Origin: Streptomyces katrae
Lineage (GTDB): Bacteria; Actinomycetota; Actinomycetes; Streptomycetales; Streptomycetaceae
DNA length: 64,000 nucleotides
Assembly: GCF_000717655.1 (NCBI RefSeq)
Contig: NZ_JNZY01000020.1
Span: forward strand, 38,324 to 102,323
Reading direction: 5' to 3'
Position 1 is the stretch's first letter; each line of letters begins with the position of its first letter. The position numbers and the translations under genes were made by a program. Below are positions 44,998 to 53,375 of the stretch, in pieces. The notes beneath the pieces are model-generated. The model was given only the letters and a program-made list of their open reading frames with translations, was not told where the DNA came from and searched no databases.

Positions 44998-45042
44998 GCC
45001 GGTTTCGCTGGTTCCGCCGGTTACGCCGGTTACGCCGGTTAC
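44998..45042. repeat. Five 9-bp direct repeats in the divergent promoter
   Basis: Five consecutive 9-bp units follow GCCGGTTTC, GCTGGTTCC, then GCCGGTTAC three times. They lie between the small secreted peptide gene and the divergent regulator gene, 85 bases upstream of the regulator GTG. Iterated direct repeats in such a position are typical operator arrays; the bound protein is unknown, but the adjacent regulator is the first candidate. Confidence 0.65.
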
Positions 45043-45126
45043 GAGGACGACTCTGCCAGGGCCCGCTGGCACCCGGCAGGCCTGGAAGGGATCATGTGGA
45101 TGCCATGCACGTTTAGGAGGCAAGCG

Positions 45127-46461
45127 GTGGAAATGGGCGCGGATGCACGAACAGGCGTACCCCGACTCGATGAACCGGCGACGCTGCTGTACCGGTGGGC
45201 CCTCGTCCACGGCCGGCTCACATCCGAGACGCTGCCACGCGCCGCGGCGGAGACCGGCCTGAGCGAGCAGGTCTGCAGAGGGGCGATCGCGCAACTCGCC
45301 GAGGTGTACCTGTTCCAGCCGTTGCCCGGGGACAACGGGGGAGAAGGGGACGCCGGCGCGGGCTGGCGGGCGGTGAGCCCACAGTCGGCCGGCGCCCAGG
45401 TCCTCGCCGAGAAGGAGACCGAATTACGGGTCCACGAGGCGGCCTTACGGGAGCAGCGGGAACAACTCCAGCGCCAGCGCGACGGATTCAGCGCCCTGGT
45501 TCCCGTCTACCTCCAGGCCCGCCGGGACACCTTCCCCGAGGGGACCATCGACCACCTTCCGGACCAGTTCGCGGTCCGCGCGCTCCTCACCGAGGTCATC
45601 GACACCTGCCGCAGTGAGGTCCTGGTCTCCAAGCACGGCGGCTCCTTCCCGCCGGCCGCGCTGCGCGAGGCGCTGCCCCGGGACCTGGCCCTGCTCGCCC
45701 GCGGGGTCCGGATGCACAGCCTCTACCAGCACGCCACCCGCTTCGACCAGGCGACCCGGGTGCACGCCGAACGGCTCATCGGTGCCGGTGCGGAGATCCG
45801 CACGCTGCCCGAGGTGCTCCCGCAGATGATCCTGGTCGACGGCCAGCTCGCCCTGCTGCCCGCGCGGTCCGGTGGCGCGCTGGTCATCCGCGAGCCCGAC
45901 CTGATCGGCTATCTGCTGGACGTCTTCCAGCGGGACTGGGAGAATGCCACGCCCTTCGCGACCGGCCCGCAGGCGGCCCACGGCGTGTCGGAGGCCATGA
46001 AACGGACCATCCTGGTACTGCTCGCCAAGGGGCTCAAGGACGAGTCCATCGCCCGGCGACTGGGAGTCTCCCTGCGGACCTGCCGTCGCCACGTCTCCGA
46101 GCTCCTGGACGGCCTCGGGGCGCACAGCCGCTTCCAGGCGGGTGTGATCGCGGAACGAAACGGCCTGACCGGCCACCCGGTCGCCGCCCCGGCGGTGCCC
46201 GCGCAGGAAGCCCCCGTCCGGGAAGCCCCGGCTGCCGCCGCGCCGGCCCCAGGGCCGAACCTTCAGGAGCCCAGGGCCGGAACCGCAGCCGGGACCCGAG
46301 CCGGGGCCGGGAGCCCGCCGCACTGCCCCGGCTGCGACCGCCCGCTCCCGGTCGTCGCCGCCCAGCGGCAGGGCCGACCGCCCCGCTACTGCTCGGCGCC
46401 CTGCCGCTCCCGCGCCTATCGCGCCCGGCTCAAGTCCCGCCAGGCCCCGGACACCCCGTGA
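45127..46461 (+). CDS. TrmB/LuxR-type regulator with C-terminal zinc ribbon and two TTA codons
   Basis: This is a 444-residue regulator. It has an N-terminal winged-helix-like domain (about 10-65), a coiled coil (about 95-120), a TrmB/PLD-like sensor domain (about 135-275), a LuxR-type HTH (about 285-350; LGVSLRTCRRHVSELLDGLG) and a Pro/Ala linker. A C-terminal zinc-ribbon-like tail (about 395-440; CPGCDRP and RYCSAPCRSRAYRAR) completes it. Codons 100 and 107 are TTA (45424 and 45445), so it should be bldA dependent. The GTG at 45127 has AGGAGG upstream. It probably controls the divergent secreted-toxin genes. Confidence 0.85.
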   Translation: MEMGADARTGVPRLDEPATLLYRWALVHGRLTSETLPRAAAETGLSEQVCRGAIAQLAEVYLFQPLPGDNGGEGDAGAGWRAVSPQSAGAQVLAEKETELRVHEAALREQREQLQRQRDGFSALVPVYLQARRDTFPEGTIDHLPDQFAVRALLTEVIDTCRSEVLVSKHGGSFPPAALREALPRDLALLARGVRMHSLYQHATRFDQATRVHAERLIGAGAEIRTLPEVLPQMILVDGQLALLPARSGGALVIREPDLIGYLLDVFQRDWENATPFATGPQAAHGVSEAMKRTILVLLAKGLKDESIARRLGVSLRTCRRHVSELLDGLGAHSRFQAGVIAERNGLTGHPVAAPAVPAQEAPVREAPAAAAPAPGPNLQEPRAGTAAGTRAGAGSPPHCPGCDRPLPVVAAQRQGRPPRYCSAPCRSRAYRARLKSRQAPDTP

Positions 46462-46516
46462 CGTAATCGCCCGCCGCGACACGAAAGTCGACGAACCGGC
46501 TGCACGGCGCGCCGGT

Positions 46517-46744
46517 TCAGCCGCCGTGGAGTTGGCCGCTCGGCCAGATCGGGGAGGAGACGACCCGGGACCACTCCGGATCGCGCCGGCCCGGCAGGGT
46601 GCGGCCGTCGTCGGCCCAGCGGGCCAGCAGCGCACAGTAGATCGGCGGATCGGGCTGCCGCTGCGGAACCGATTCTTCGTAGCCGGGCGGGGTCGGCCGC
46701 CGCCGTCGTCCCGTTCTTGCCCCAGGGGTTTCGAGCGTGGTCAT
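46517..46744 (-). CDS. Small hypothetical protein (75 aa)
   Basis: This is a 75-residue basic, Arg/Pro-rich protein with a C-terminal segment PPIYCALLARWADDGRTLPG and DPEWSRVVSSPI that looks structured. No family is recognised with confidence. The ATG at 46744 is supported by the change in composition; upstream in-frame sequence is non-coding-like. The stop is 56 bases beyond the regulator stop on the opposite strand. Confidence 0.45.
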   Translation of the reverse strand: MTTLETPGARTGRRRRPTPPGYEESVPQRQPDPPIYCALLARWADDGRTLPGRRDPEWSRVVSSPIWPSGQLHGG

Positions 46745-46977
46745 ACAGCGCCAACGCGCCACCCGACGCGCTGGTAACCGCCCCCGCCCTCCGGGGATCC
46801 GTTCGAGGTGTCCCCGCCGCGCCCTCCCCGCCTGTGACCAGACGTGCCGGGCTGTCAGGGAGTGACAGAAGTCTGGCCCAGGACACGGTTTCTGACGTAC
46901 CGTCATATCCGCTCGAACCGACGCCGCGCCCCGCGGCCCCGCACCCCCGCGCCACCGCCCCGCCCAGGAGGTTTGCC

Positions 46978-48111
46978 ATGCCCGCGGACCGACCCGTACC
47001 CCTCGACGAATACCCCGTCCACCAGGCCCCGTTGTCGATGAAGCACCTCGTCAGCGGCGACCGGAACGCCTACGACCGCTGCATCTTCCACGTCTTCGAC
47101 CACGCCGGCCGGGCCGTCCTCATCCTCGGCCTCGGCGTGTACCCCAACGCCGGGGTCATCGACGCCTACGCCACCCTCCGCACAGGCGACGAACTCCTCG
47201 CCGTCCGCGCCTCCGACGCCCTCACCGACGACCGCATGAACCTCTCCGTCGGCCCCCTGCGGATCGTCGTCGACGAACCCCTGAAGCGGATCACCCTCCA
47301 GTGCGACGCCGACCCCGCCGACCCGGCAGGGCTCTCGTACGACATCACCTGGACCGCCGAGTTCCCCGCCGTCTGGGAACCCCATCACGTCCAGCGGCGC
47401 GGCGACCGCCTCATGCTCGAAGGGCGCCGCTTCGTCCAGGCGGGCAGCGTCACCGGCACCATCCGCGCCAAGGGCGAGCAGCACACCCTCACCGCCGCCG
47501 AGTGGACCGGCACCCGCGACCGCAGCTGGGGCGTGCGCCCCATACCCGGCGAGGACGGCGGCCGGGCCGCCGAGGAGTACCGGCCCGAGGGCTTCCACTG
47601 GCTCTGGATCCCGGTCCGCTTCGAGGACCGCTTCGTCATGGTCATCGCCCAGGAGGACGCCGACGGGCACCGCACCCTGAACGAGGCCGTCCAGGTCTTC
47701 CCCGAGGACAGCGGCCGCCGCGACGTACAGCTCGGCTGGCCCCAGACCGAGATCCGCTACCGCCCCGGCACCCGTCACCCCGAGAGCGCCGTCGTCCACC
47801 TCGCCGACCCGGCCCGCAAACCCCTCGAACTCGGCGTCGAGATCCTGGGCTCCTCCCCGCTCGCCGTCGGCGCCGGCTACCCGCCCGCCGCCGACTGGCA
47901 GCACGGCACCTGGCAGGGCCGCGGCTGGACCGACCGCCGCGTCTACGACCTCTCCGACCCCGCCGCCCACCCCATGGCCGCCTTCGGCGTCACCGACCAC
48001 TCCGCCCGCTTCACCCTCGACGGCCGCACCGGCTTCGGCATCTTCGAGCACGGCAGCTTCGGCCGCCACGACCCGAGCGGCTTCACCGACTACGGCTCAG
48101 TGGCCCCGTAG
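46978..48111 (+). CDS. AttH/CrtC-like lipocalin-fold protein (DUF7064/7065 type)
   Basis: This is a 377-residue soluble, beta-rich protein without a signal peptide. Motifs such as LGLGVYPNAGVIDAYATLR, DRSWGVRP, FHWLWIPV and GRTGFGIFEHGSFGRH are those of AttH/hydroxyneurosporene-synthase-like proteins that commonly pair with APH-type phosphotransferases in actinobacteria. A hydrophobic-ligand role is inferred from the fold, not shown. CAGGAGG precedes the ATG. The stop is 41 bases before the phosphotransferase gene, so the two form an operon. Confidence 0.7.
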   Translation: MPADRPVPLDEYPVHQAPLSMKHLVSGDRNAYDRCIFHVFDHAGRAVLILGLGVYPNAGVIDAYATLRTGDELLAVRASDALTDDRMNLSVGPLRIVVDEPLKRITLQCDADPADPAGLSYDITWTAEFPAVWEPHHVQRRGDRLMLEGRRFVQAGSVTGTIRAKGEQHTLTAAEWTGTRDRSWGVRPIPGEDGGRAAEEYRPEGFHWLWIPVRFEDRFVMVIAQEDADGHRTLNEAVQVFPEDSGRRDVQLGWPQTEIRYRPGTRHPESAVVHLADPARKPLELGVEILGSSPLAVGAGYPPAADWQHGTWQGRGWTDRRVYDLSDPAAHPMAAFGVTDHSARFTLDGRTGFGIFEHGSFGRHDPSGFTDYGSVAP

Positions 48112-48152
48112 CGACGCCCCGTACAAGAAGCCAGCAGAAGAAAGGGGAAGTC

Positions 48153-49253
48153 ATGGCAGCACCGGCACCACGCCCGCGCACCTCCACCCGCGAACCCGAG
48201 GATCTCGGCCGGCGCCTCGCCGCCTGGCTCGACGCCGAGCTCCCCGGCGCGAAGATCACAGGCATCTCCGTCCCCGGATCCAACGGCATGTCCAGCGAGA
48301 CCCTGCTCTTCGACATCGAGCACCCCGACACCCCGGTCCGCGCCTGCGCCCTGCGCCTCGCCGCCGACCCGGCCGCCTACAGCGTCTTCCCCACGTACGA
48401 CATGCCCCGCCAGCACCGCGTGATGAGCCTGGTCGCCGCCCACACCGACCTGCCCGTACCGCGCGTGCTGTGGCTGGAACAGGACCCCGGCCCGCTCGGG
48501 GCGCCGTTCTTCGTCATGGCCCGCGCCGAAGGCCGGGTCCCGCCCGACGTCATGCCCTACACGTACGAGGGAAACTGGCTGCACGCCGCGAGCGACTCCG
48601 AACGCGCCGAACTCCAGGAGGCGAGCATCTCGCTGCTGGCCCGGCTGCACGACCAGTTCCCTGCCAAGGAGGCCGAGTTCCTCCTCCCCGAGGGCACGGG
48701 CAGCCCGCTGCGCCGGCACGTCGACGCCCAACGCGCCTACTACGCCTGGGTGGTCGGCGGACTCGCGCCGTCACCGCTGCTGGAGCGGGCCTTCGACCGG
48801 CTGGAGGAGCTGTGGCCCGCCGACGAGGGCCCCGCCGTCCTCAACTGGGGCGACGCCCGCATCGGCAACGTCGTCTACGAAGCCGGCGGCTTCCGGCCGG
48901 TGGCCGTCCTGGACTGGGAGATGGCCGCCTACGCCCCGCGCGAGGTCGACCTCGGCTGGACCGTCTACCTGCACCGCTTCTTCCAGGACCTGACCGTCGG
49001 CTTCGGCCAGAGCGGCCTGCCGGACTTCCTGCGCCGCGCCGACCTGGAGCGCCGGTACGCCGAACTCACCGGCCACACCCCGCGGGACATGGAGTTCCAC
49101 ACCCTGTACGCCGCCCTGCGGCACGGGATCGTGATGCTGCGGATCGCCTACCGGCAGGCGTACTTCGGGGAGGTCGAGGTCCCCGCGGACCCGGACGGCC
49201 TGATCCTGCACCACGCCAGCCTCGCGGCGATGGTGCAGGGCACCTACTGGTAG
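48153..49253 (+). CDS. APH-fold phosphotransferase family protein
   Basis: This is a 366-residue kinase-like protein of the aminoglycoside-phosphotransferase superfamily. Catalytic loop LNWGDARIGNVVY (a variant of HGDLHxxN, with His replaced by Asn) and the metal-binding AVLDWEMA are present near residues 230-260. The length and motif plan resemble ACAD10-type acyl or hydroxyacyl phosphotransferases rather than resistance enzymes. It is downstream of the AttH-like gene. GAAAGGGGAAG lies upstream of the ATG. The substrate is unknown. Confidence 0.85.
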   Translation: MAAPAPRPRTSTREPEDLGRRLAAWLDAELPGAKITGISVPGSNGMSSETLLFDIEHPDTPVRACALRLAADPAAYSVFPTYDMPRQHRVMSLVAAHTDLPVPRVLWLEQDPGPLGAPFFVMARAEGRVPPDVMPYTYEGNWLHAASDSERAELQEASISLLARLHDQFPAKEAEFLLPEGTGSPLRRHVDAQRAYYAWVVGGLAPSPLLERAFDRLEELWPADEGPAVLNWGDARIGNVVYEAGGFRPVAVLDWEMAAYAPREVDLGWTVYLHRFFQDLTVGFGQSGLPDFLRRADLERRYAELTGHTPRDMEFHTLYAALRHGIVMLRIAYRQAYFGEVEVPADPDGLILHHASLAAMVQGTYW

Positions 49254-49270
49254 ATCCGGCAGATCCGGAC

Positions 49271-49289
49271 CATCCGGCGGCGCCGGATG
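49271..49289. terminator. Hairpin between convergent genes
   Basis: CATCCGGC / GCCGGATG (8 bp, loop GGC) lies 17 bases after the phosphotransferase stop and 27 before the convergent stop. Confidence 0.6.
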
Positions 49290-49315
49290 CGCGGTGGATC
49301 CGGCCGGGAAAGTCC

Positions 49316-49759
49316 TCAGGCCGCCTGCGCGTGCTGCCGCATCTGCGGCAGCAGCGTCGGCGCCGGCATCCGCACGGGACGCGAACCGGGACCGCCGACG
49401 TGCGAGAAGGGCTGCGTCCGCCAGTCCAGACCCTGCGGCAGGTCCAGCAGAACCACCTCGAGCTCCTGGGGCTCCTCGATGCCCATGCCCACGGTCGGCA
49501 GCGCCTCGGACGCCGGGCGGCCCGTGCCCGCGCACACCGTGAGCCCGAACGGGTTCCACGGGGTCAGGCAGAGTGCATGCTCCGGCAGGTACTCCTCGTC
49601 CGCGACGAGGGCGATCGACTGGCCGCAGTCGGGGCAGATCGCGTGGTGGATATCGAAACCGTCGACGTCTTCGAGGTACTCCCCGTCGTCCGCGTACCCG
49701 GTTTCGGCGAATTCCGCGGGCTCCGGTTCGGTGCGACCGGCACGCTTGGTGTTCAGCAT
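49316..49759 (-). CDS. Conserved hypothetical protein with a Cys-x2-Cys motif
   Basis: This is a 147-residue acidic soluble protein. A single CPDC knuckle (AICPDCGQSIALV) and further cysteines (LCLTPWNPFGLTVCAGTG) suggest a zinc-binding fold. The tail is Pro/Gln-rich. AAGGGGGAG lies ahead of the ATG at 49759. Similar proteins occur across Streptomyces, but no function is known to me. It diverges from the Lrp-type regulator. Confidence 0.65.
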   Translation of the reverse strand: MLNTKRAGRTEPEPAEFAETGYADDGEYLEDVDGFDIHHAICPDCGQSIALVADEEYLPEHALCLTPWNPFGLTVCAGTGRPASEALPTVGMGIEEPQELEVVLLDLPQGLDWRTQPFSHVGGPGSRPVRMPAPTLLPQMRQHAQAA

Positions 49760-49967
49760 GGTTGTACTCCCCCTTGGGTGGGCCGGGCGGGCAGGTTCTG
49801 CGGCCTCGGCCACACGAAGCACTTCCCGCCGCGCGGCACGAGTAACCACAACATCCCGGCGTACGCCTGCATACCCTTGTGGCCTTGGTCACATGCCCGA
49901 CGCAGGTGCCACTTGTACGTGGACAGCACTGTGCCTGAAGCGCCCTTGGGCCTTAGGTTGAGCGGCT

Positions 49968-50417
49968 ATGAGCGCAATGGAGGAGCTGGACCGCCAGATC
50001 GTGGATCTGCTCGTGCGGGACGGGCGGATGAGCTACACGGACCTGGGCAAGGCCACCGGACTGTCCACATCGGCCGTCCACCAGCGAGTACGCCGTCTGG
50101 AACAGCGCGGGGTGATCCGCGGATACGCGGCCGTCGTCGATCCCGAAGCCGTCGGCCTGCCCCTGACGGCCTTCATCTCGGTGAAGCCCTTCGACCCGAG
50201 CGCGCCGGACGACATCGCGGACCGGCTGGCCGGCGTACCGGAGATCGAGGCCTGCCACAGCGTCGCCGGCGACGAGAACTACATCCTCAAGGTCCGCGTC
50301 GCGACCCCGCTGGAGCTGGAGGACCTCCTGGGCCGCCTGCGCGCCCTCGCCCACGTCTCGACCCGCACCACGGTGGTCCTCTCCACCCCGTACGAGGCCC
50401 GCCCGCCCCGCGTGTGA
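49968..50417 (+). CDS. Lrp/AsnC-family transcriptional regulator
   Basis: This is a 149-residue Lrp/AsnC protein. The winged helix is at 5-60 (MEELDRQIVDLLVRDGRMSY; LSTSAVHQRVRRL) and the RAM domain at 65-140 (CHSVAGDENYILKVRV). It is more distant from the regulator at 10860 than expected for a duplicate. A start three codons later is equally possible. The amidohydrolase gene lies 67 bases downstream and may be co-transcribed or controlled, although a hairpin separates them. Confidence 0.9.
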   Translation: MSAMEELDRQIVDLLVRDGRMSYTDLGKATGLSTSAVHQRVRRLEQRGVIRGYAAVVDPEAVGLPLTAFISVKPFDPSAPDDIADRLAGVPEIEACHSVAGDENYILKVRVATPLELEDLLGRLRALAHVSTRTTVVLSTPYEARPPRV

Positions 50418-50429
50418 CGCCTTTTCCGC

Positions 50430-50448
50430 CGCGCCCCGCGGGGGCGCG
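50430..50448 (+). terminator. Hairpin after the Lrp gene
   Basis: CGCGCCCC / GGGGCGCG (8 bp, loop GCG) begins 13 bases after the stop. Confidence 0.45.
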
Positions 50449-50484
50449 GTCGAGGCGGGTCCCCGGACCCGCGAAACTGAGGGC

Positions 50485-52119
50485 ATGACTGACCGCACCG
50501 CCAGCTCCGTCGACGCCGCCGGCGCCCCCGCATCCGAACGGACCGTCCTCCTGCGCGGGGGCGAGGTACACAGCCCCGCCGACCCCTTCGCCACCGCGAT
50601 GGTCGTCGAGCGGGGACACATCGCCTGGGTCGGCTCCGAAGGCGCCGCCGACGCCTTCGCCCAGGGCGTCGACGAGGTCGTCGACCTCGGCGGGGCGCTC
50701 GTCACCCCCGCCTTCACCGACGCGCACGTCCACACCACCTCCGCCGGCCTCGCCCTCACCGGCCTGGACCTCACCGGCGCCGCCTCCCTCTCCGACGCCC
50801 TCGGCCTCGTCCGCGCGTACGCCGAGCGCCGCCCCGCCGACCGGGTGCTCCTCGGCCACGGCTGGGACGCCTCCCGGTGGCCCGAGCGCCGCGCGCCCCG
50901 CCGCGAGGAGCTCGACGAGGCCGCCGGCGGTCGGCCGCTCTACCTCAGCCGCATCGACGTGCACTCCGCCGTGGCCACCACCGCCCTGCTGGACCTCGTC
51001 CCGGCCGTCTCCGTCCGCGGCGACGAGCCGCTGACCCGCGACGACCACCACGCCGTCCGCAGGGCCGCGCTCGCCGCCGTCACGCCCGCCCAGCGCGCCG
51101 AGGCCCAGCGGGCCGCCCTCGACCGGGCCGCCTCCCTCGGCATCGGCTCCGTCCACGAGTGCGGCGGGCCCGACATCTCCTCCGCCGAGGACTTCGCGGA
51201 CCTCCTCAACCTCGCCCGCGAACGGCCCGGACCCCGCGTCTTCGGGTACTGGGCGGACCGGGACCTCGAACAGGCCAAGGCGCTCGGCGCCATCGGCGCC
51301 GCCGGCGACCTCTTCGTGGACGGCGCCCTCGGCTCCCACACCGCGTGCCTGCACGCCCCGTACACCGACGCGGGCCACACCGGCACCGGCTACCTCGACG
51401 CCGCCGAGGTCGCCGAGCACGTCGCCGCCTGCACCGAGGCGGGCCTCCAGGCCGGTTTCCACGCCATCGGCGACGCCGCCCTCACCGCCGTCGTCGAGGG
51501 CGTGCGCGCCGCCGCGGAAAAGGTCGGCCCGGCCCGCATCCGCGCCGCCCGGCACCGCGTCGAGCACGCCGAGATGATGACCCCCGCCACCATCGCCGCC
51601 TTCGCGGACCTCGGTCTCACCGCCTCCGTGCAGCCCGCCTTCGACGCCGCCTGGGGCGGCGAGGACGGCATGTACGCCGACCGGCTCGGCGCGGAGCGCG
51701 CCCGTACCCTCAACCCCTTCGCCGCGCTGCTCAAGGCCGGTGTGCCCCTCGCCTTCGGCTCCGACGTCCCGGTCACCCCGTTCGACCCCTGGGGCACCGT
51801 CAGGGCGGCCGCCTTCCACCGCACCCCCGAGCACCGGATCTCCGTACGGGCCGCCTTCACGGCCCACACCCGGGGCGGCTGGCGGGCCCTGGGCCGCGAC
51901 GGCGCGGGCGTGCTGGTGCCCGGCGCCCCCGCCGACTACGCGCTCTGGGAGACCGCCGAACTGGTCGTTCAGGCCCCCGACGACCGGGTCGCCCGCTGGT
52001 CCACGGACCCCCGTTCCGGGACCCCCGGACTGCCCGACCTGACCCCCGGCCGGGAACTGCCGGTGTGCCTCGCCACGGTCGTCGGCGGGCGGGAGGTATT
52101 CGTACGGCCACAGGGGTGA
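50485..52119 (+). CDS. Amidohydrolase family protein (YtcJ-like)
   Basis: This is a 544-residue metal-dependent amidohydrolase of the YtcJ/NfdA (amidohydrolase_3) branch. The N-terminal metal motif DAHVHT has His81 and His83. HECGG (from SVHECGG), further His residues in HRVEHAEMM and the late FGSDVPVTPFDPW carry the remaining metal ligands. The overall length is standard. The substrate is unknown; members hydrolyse N-substituted formamides or amides. The start is supported by a GAGG-like sequence and start-of-domain alignment. Confidence 0.88.
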   Translation: MTDRTASSVDAAGAPASERTVLLRGGEVHSPADPFATAMVVERGHIAWVGSEGAADAFAQGVDEVVDLGGALVTPAFTDAHVHTTSAGLALTGLDLTGAASLSDALGLVRAYAERRPADRVLLGHGWDASRWPERRAPRREELDEAAGGRPLYLSRIDVHSAVATTALLDLVPAVSVRGDEPLTRDDHHAVRRAALAAVTPAQRAEAQRAALDRAASLGIGSVHECGGPDISSAEDFADLLNLARERPGPRVFGYWADRDLEQAKALGAIGAAGDLFVDGALGSHTACLHAPYTDAGHTGTGYLDAAEVAEHVAACTEAGLQAGFHAIGDAALTAVVEGVRAAAEKVGPARIRAARHRVEHAEMMTPATIAAFADLGLTASVQPAFDAAWGGEDGMYADRLGAERARTLNPFAALLKAGVPLAFGSDVPVTPFDPWGTVRAAAFHRTPEHRISVRAAFTAHTRGGWRALGRDGAGVLVPGAPADYALWETAELVVQAPDDRVARWSTDPRSGTPGLPDLTPGRELPVCLATVVGGREVFVRPQG

Positions 52120-52448
52120 TCCGGTCGGCCTCGGTTCGGTACGGGCGCTCGGACCCGGATAGGTTCGGCCGGGTCCACCACCGGACGTCCGTACCGGGCG
52201 GATCCGTCTGCTCAGCGCGCCCGCGCCTCGGGGGCGAGGGAAGGTTTCGTCGGGATGGGGGTCCCCCCTGCTCCGAAGGGAGCTCGGGGGAGGGTGGCCC
52301 CGCGTCGGGGCCCTGCGGCCCAGTAGACAACGGTTACGGAGACCCGCAGCCAGCGGGAGCCTGACCGGCCCGAAGGACCGCGGGCCCCGACCACTGTTCT
52401 AAAGTCATCCTCTGTGACAGGACGTACAAGAACACGAAGGCGGACTCA
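52120..52448. other. Non-coding region upstream of ppm1
   Basis: No gene is supported in these 329 bases. It includes a GC-rich hairpin-forming element (52262-52292; CCCCC-TGCTCC-GAAG-GGAGC-C-GGGGG) of the kind I recall as a dispersed palindromic intergenic repeat in Streptomyces. The probable ppm1 promoter is in the last 100 bases, where the sequence becomes less GC-rich. Confidence 0.45.
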
Positions 52449-53294
52449 GTGAGCGACGGCGGACAGCGAAGCCACGGACCGCTCGGCACGGCCTTGGTGA
52501 TCATTCCGACCTTCAACGAGGCGGAGAACATCGGGCCGATCGTCGCCCGCGTGCGCGCGGCGGTGCCCGAGGCGCACATCCTGGTCGCGGACGACAATAG
52601 CCCCGACGGCACCGGCAAGCTCGCCGACGAGCTGGCGGCCGGCGACGACCACGTGCACGTCCTGCACCGCAGGGGCAAGGAGGGTCTCGGCGCCGCCTAC
52701 CTGGCGGGCTTCTCCTGGGGCCTGGAGCGCGACTACGGCGTGCTCGTCGAGATGGACGCCGACGGCTCCCACCAGCCGGAGGAGCTGCCGCGGCTGCTCA
52801 CCGCGCTGGCCGGCGCCGACCTCGTGCTGGGCTCGCGCTGGGTGCCGGGCGGCCGGGTGGTCAACTGGCCCAAGAGCCGCGAGTTCCTCTCCCGCGGCGG
52901 CTCGACGTACTCGCGGCTGATGCTCGACGTCCCGATCCGCGACGTGACGGGCGGCTACCGCGCCTTCCGCCGCGAGACCCTGGAGGGTCTTGGCCTCGAT
53001 GAGGTGGCCTCTGCGGGCTACTGCTTCCAGGTCGACCTGGCCCGCCGGGCCGTGCGCGAGGGCTTCCGCGTCGTCGAGGTGCCCATCACGTTCGTCGAGC
53101 GTGAGTTCGGCGACAGCAAGATGAGCAGGGACATCGTCGTGGAGGCCCTGTGGCGGGTCACCCAGTGGGGGCTCAAGGCCCACGCGGCGAAGCTGACCGG
53201 CCAGGACAAGCCCAAAGGCACGGACAAGGGCACGGACAACGGCACGGACAAGGGCACGGACAAGGGCACGGACAAGGGCGGAAACCGCGACTGA
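52449..53294 (+). CDS. ppm1: Polyprenol-phosphate mannosyltransferase (Ppm1)
   Basis: This is a 281-residue GT2-family enzyme that transfers mannose from GDP-mannose to polyprenyl phosphate, the donor for protein O-mannosylation. The N-terminal IIPTFNEAENI, DDNSPDGTG (nucleotide site) and MDADGSHQPEE (metal site) are present, as is VTGGYRAFRR. The catalytic part ends near residue 255. The C-terminal tail is a tandem 12-base repeat (53218-53280) encoding a Lys-Gly-Thr-Asp unit several times, which is unusual. GTG start. In S. coelicolor Ppm1 and Pmt are needed for phiC31 infection (literature from memory). Confidence 0.93.
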   Translation: MSDGGQRSHGPLGTALVIIPTFNEAENIGPIVARVRAAVPEAHILVADDNSPDGTGKLADELAAGDDHVHVLHRRGKEGLGAAYLAGFSWGLERDYGVLVEMDADGSHQPEELPRLLTALAGADLVLGSRWVPGGRVVNWPKSREFLSRGGSTYSRLMLDVPIRDVTGGYRAFRRETLEGLGLDEVASAGYCFQVDLARRAVREGFRVVEVPITFVEREFGDSKMSRDIVVEALWRVTQWGLKAHAAKLTGQDKPKGTDKGTDNGTDKGTDKGTDKGGNRD

Positions 53295-53375
53295 CAGGTG
53301 CCCGGTACCCCTTAGGGGATGTCCGGTACCTCCGGCTGAGGTCGCTTTTACGCCGCCCCAGGCACACTGGGTGTC

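Noticed and set aside
48153..49253. Aminoglycoside resistance gene
   Set aside because: The catalytic loop and length fit other phosphotransferase branches and there is no resistance context.
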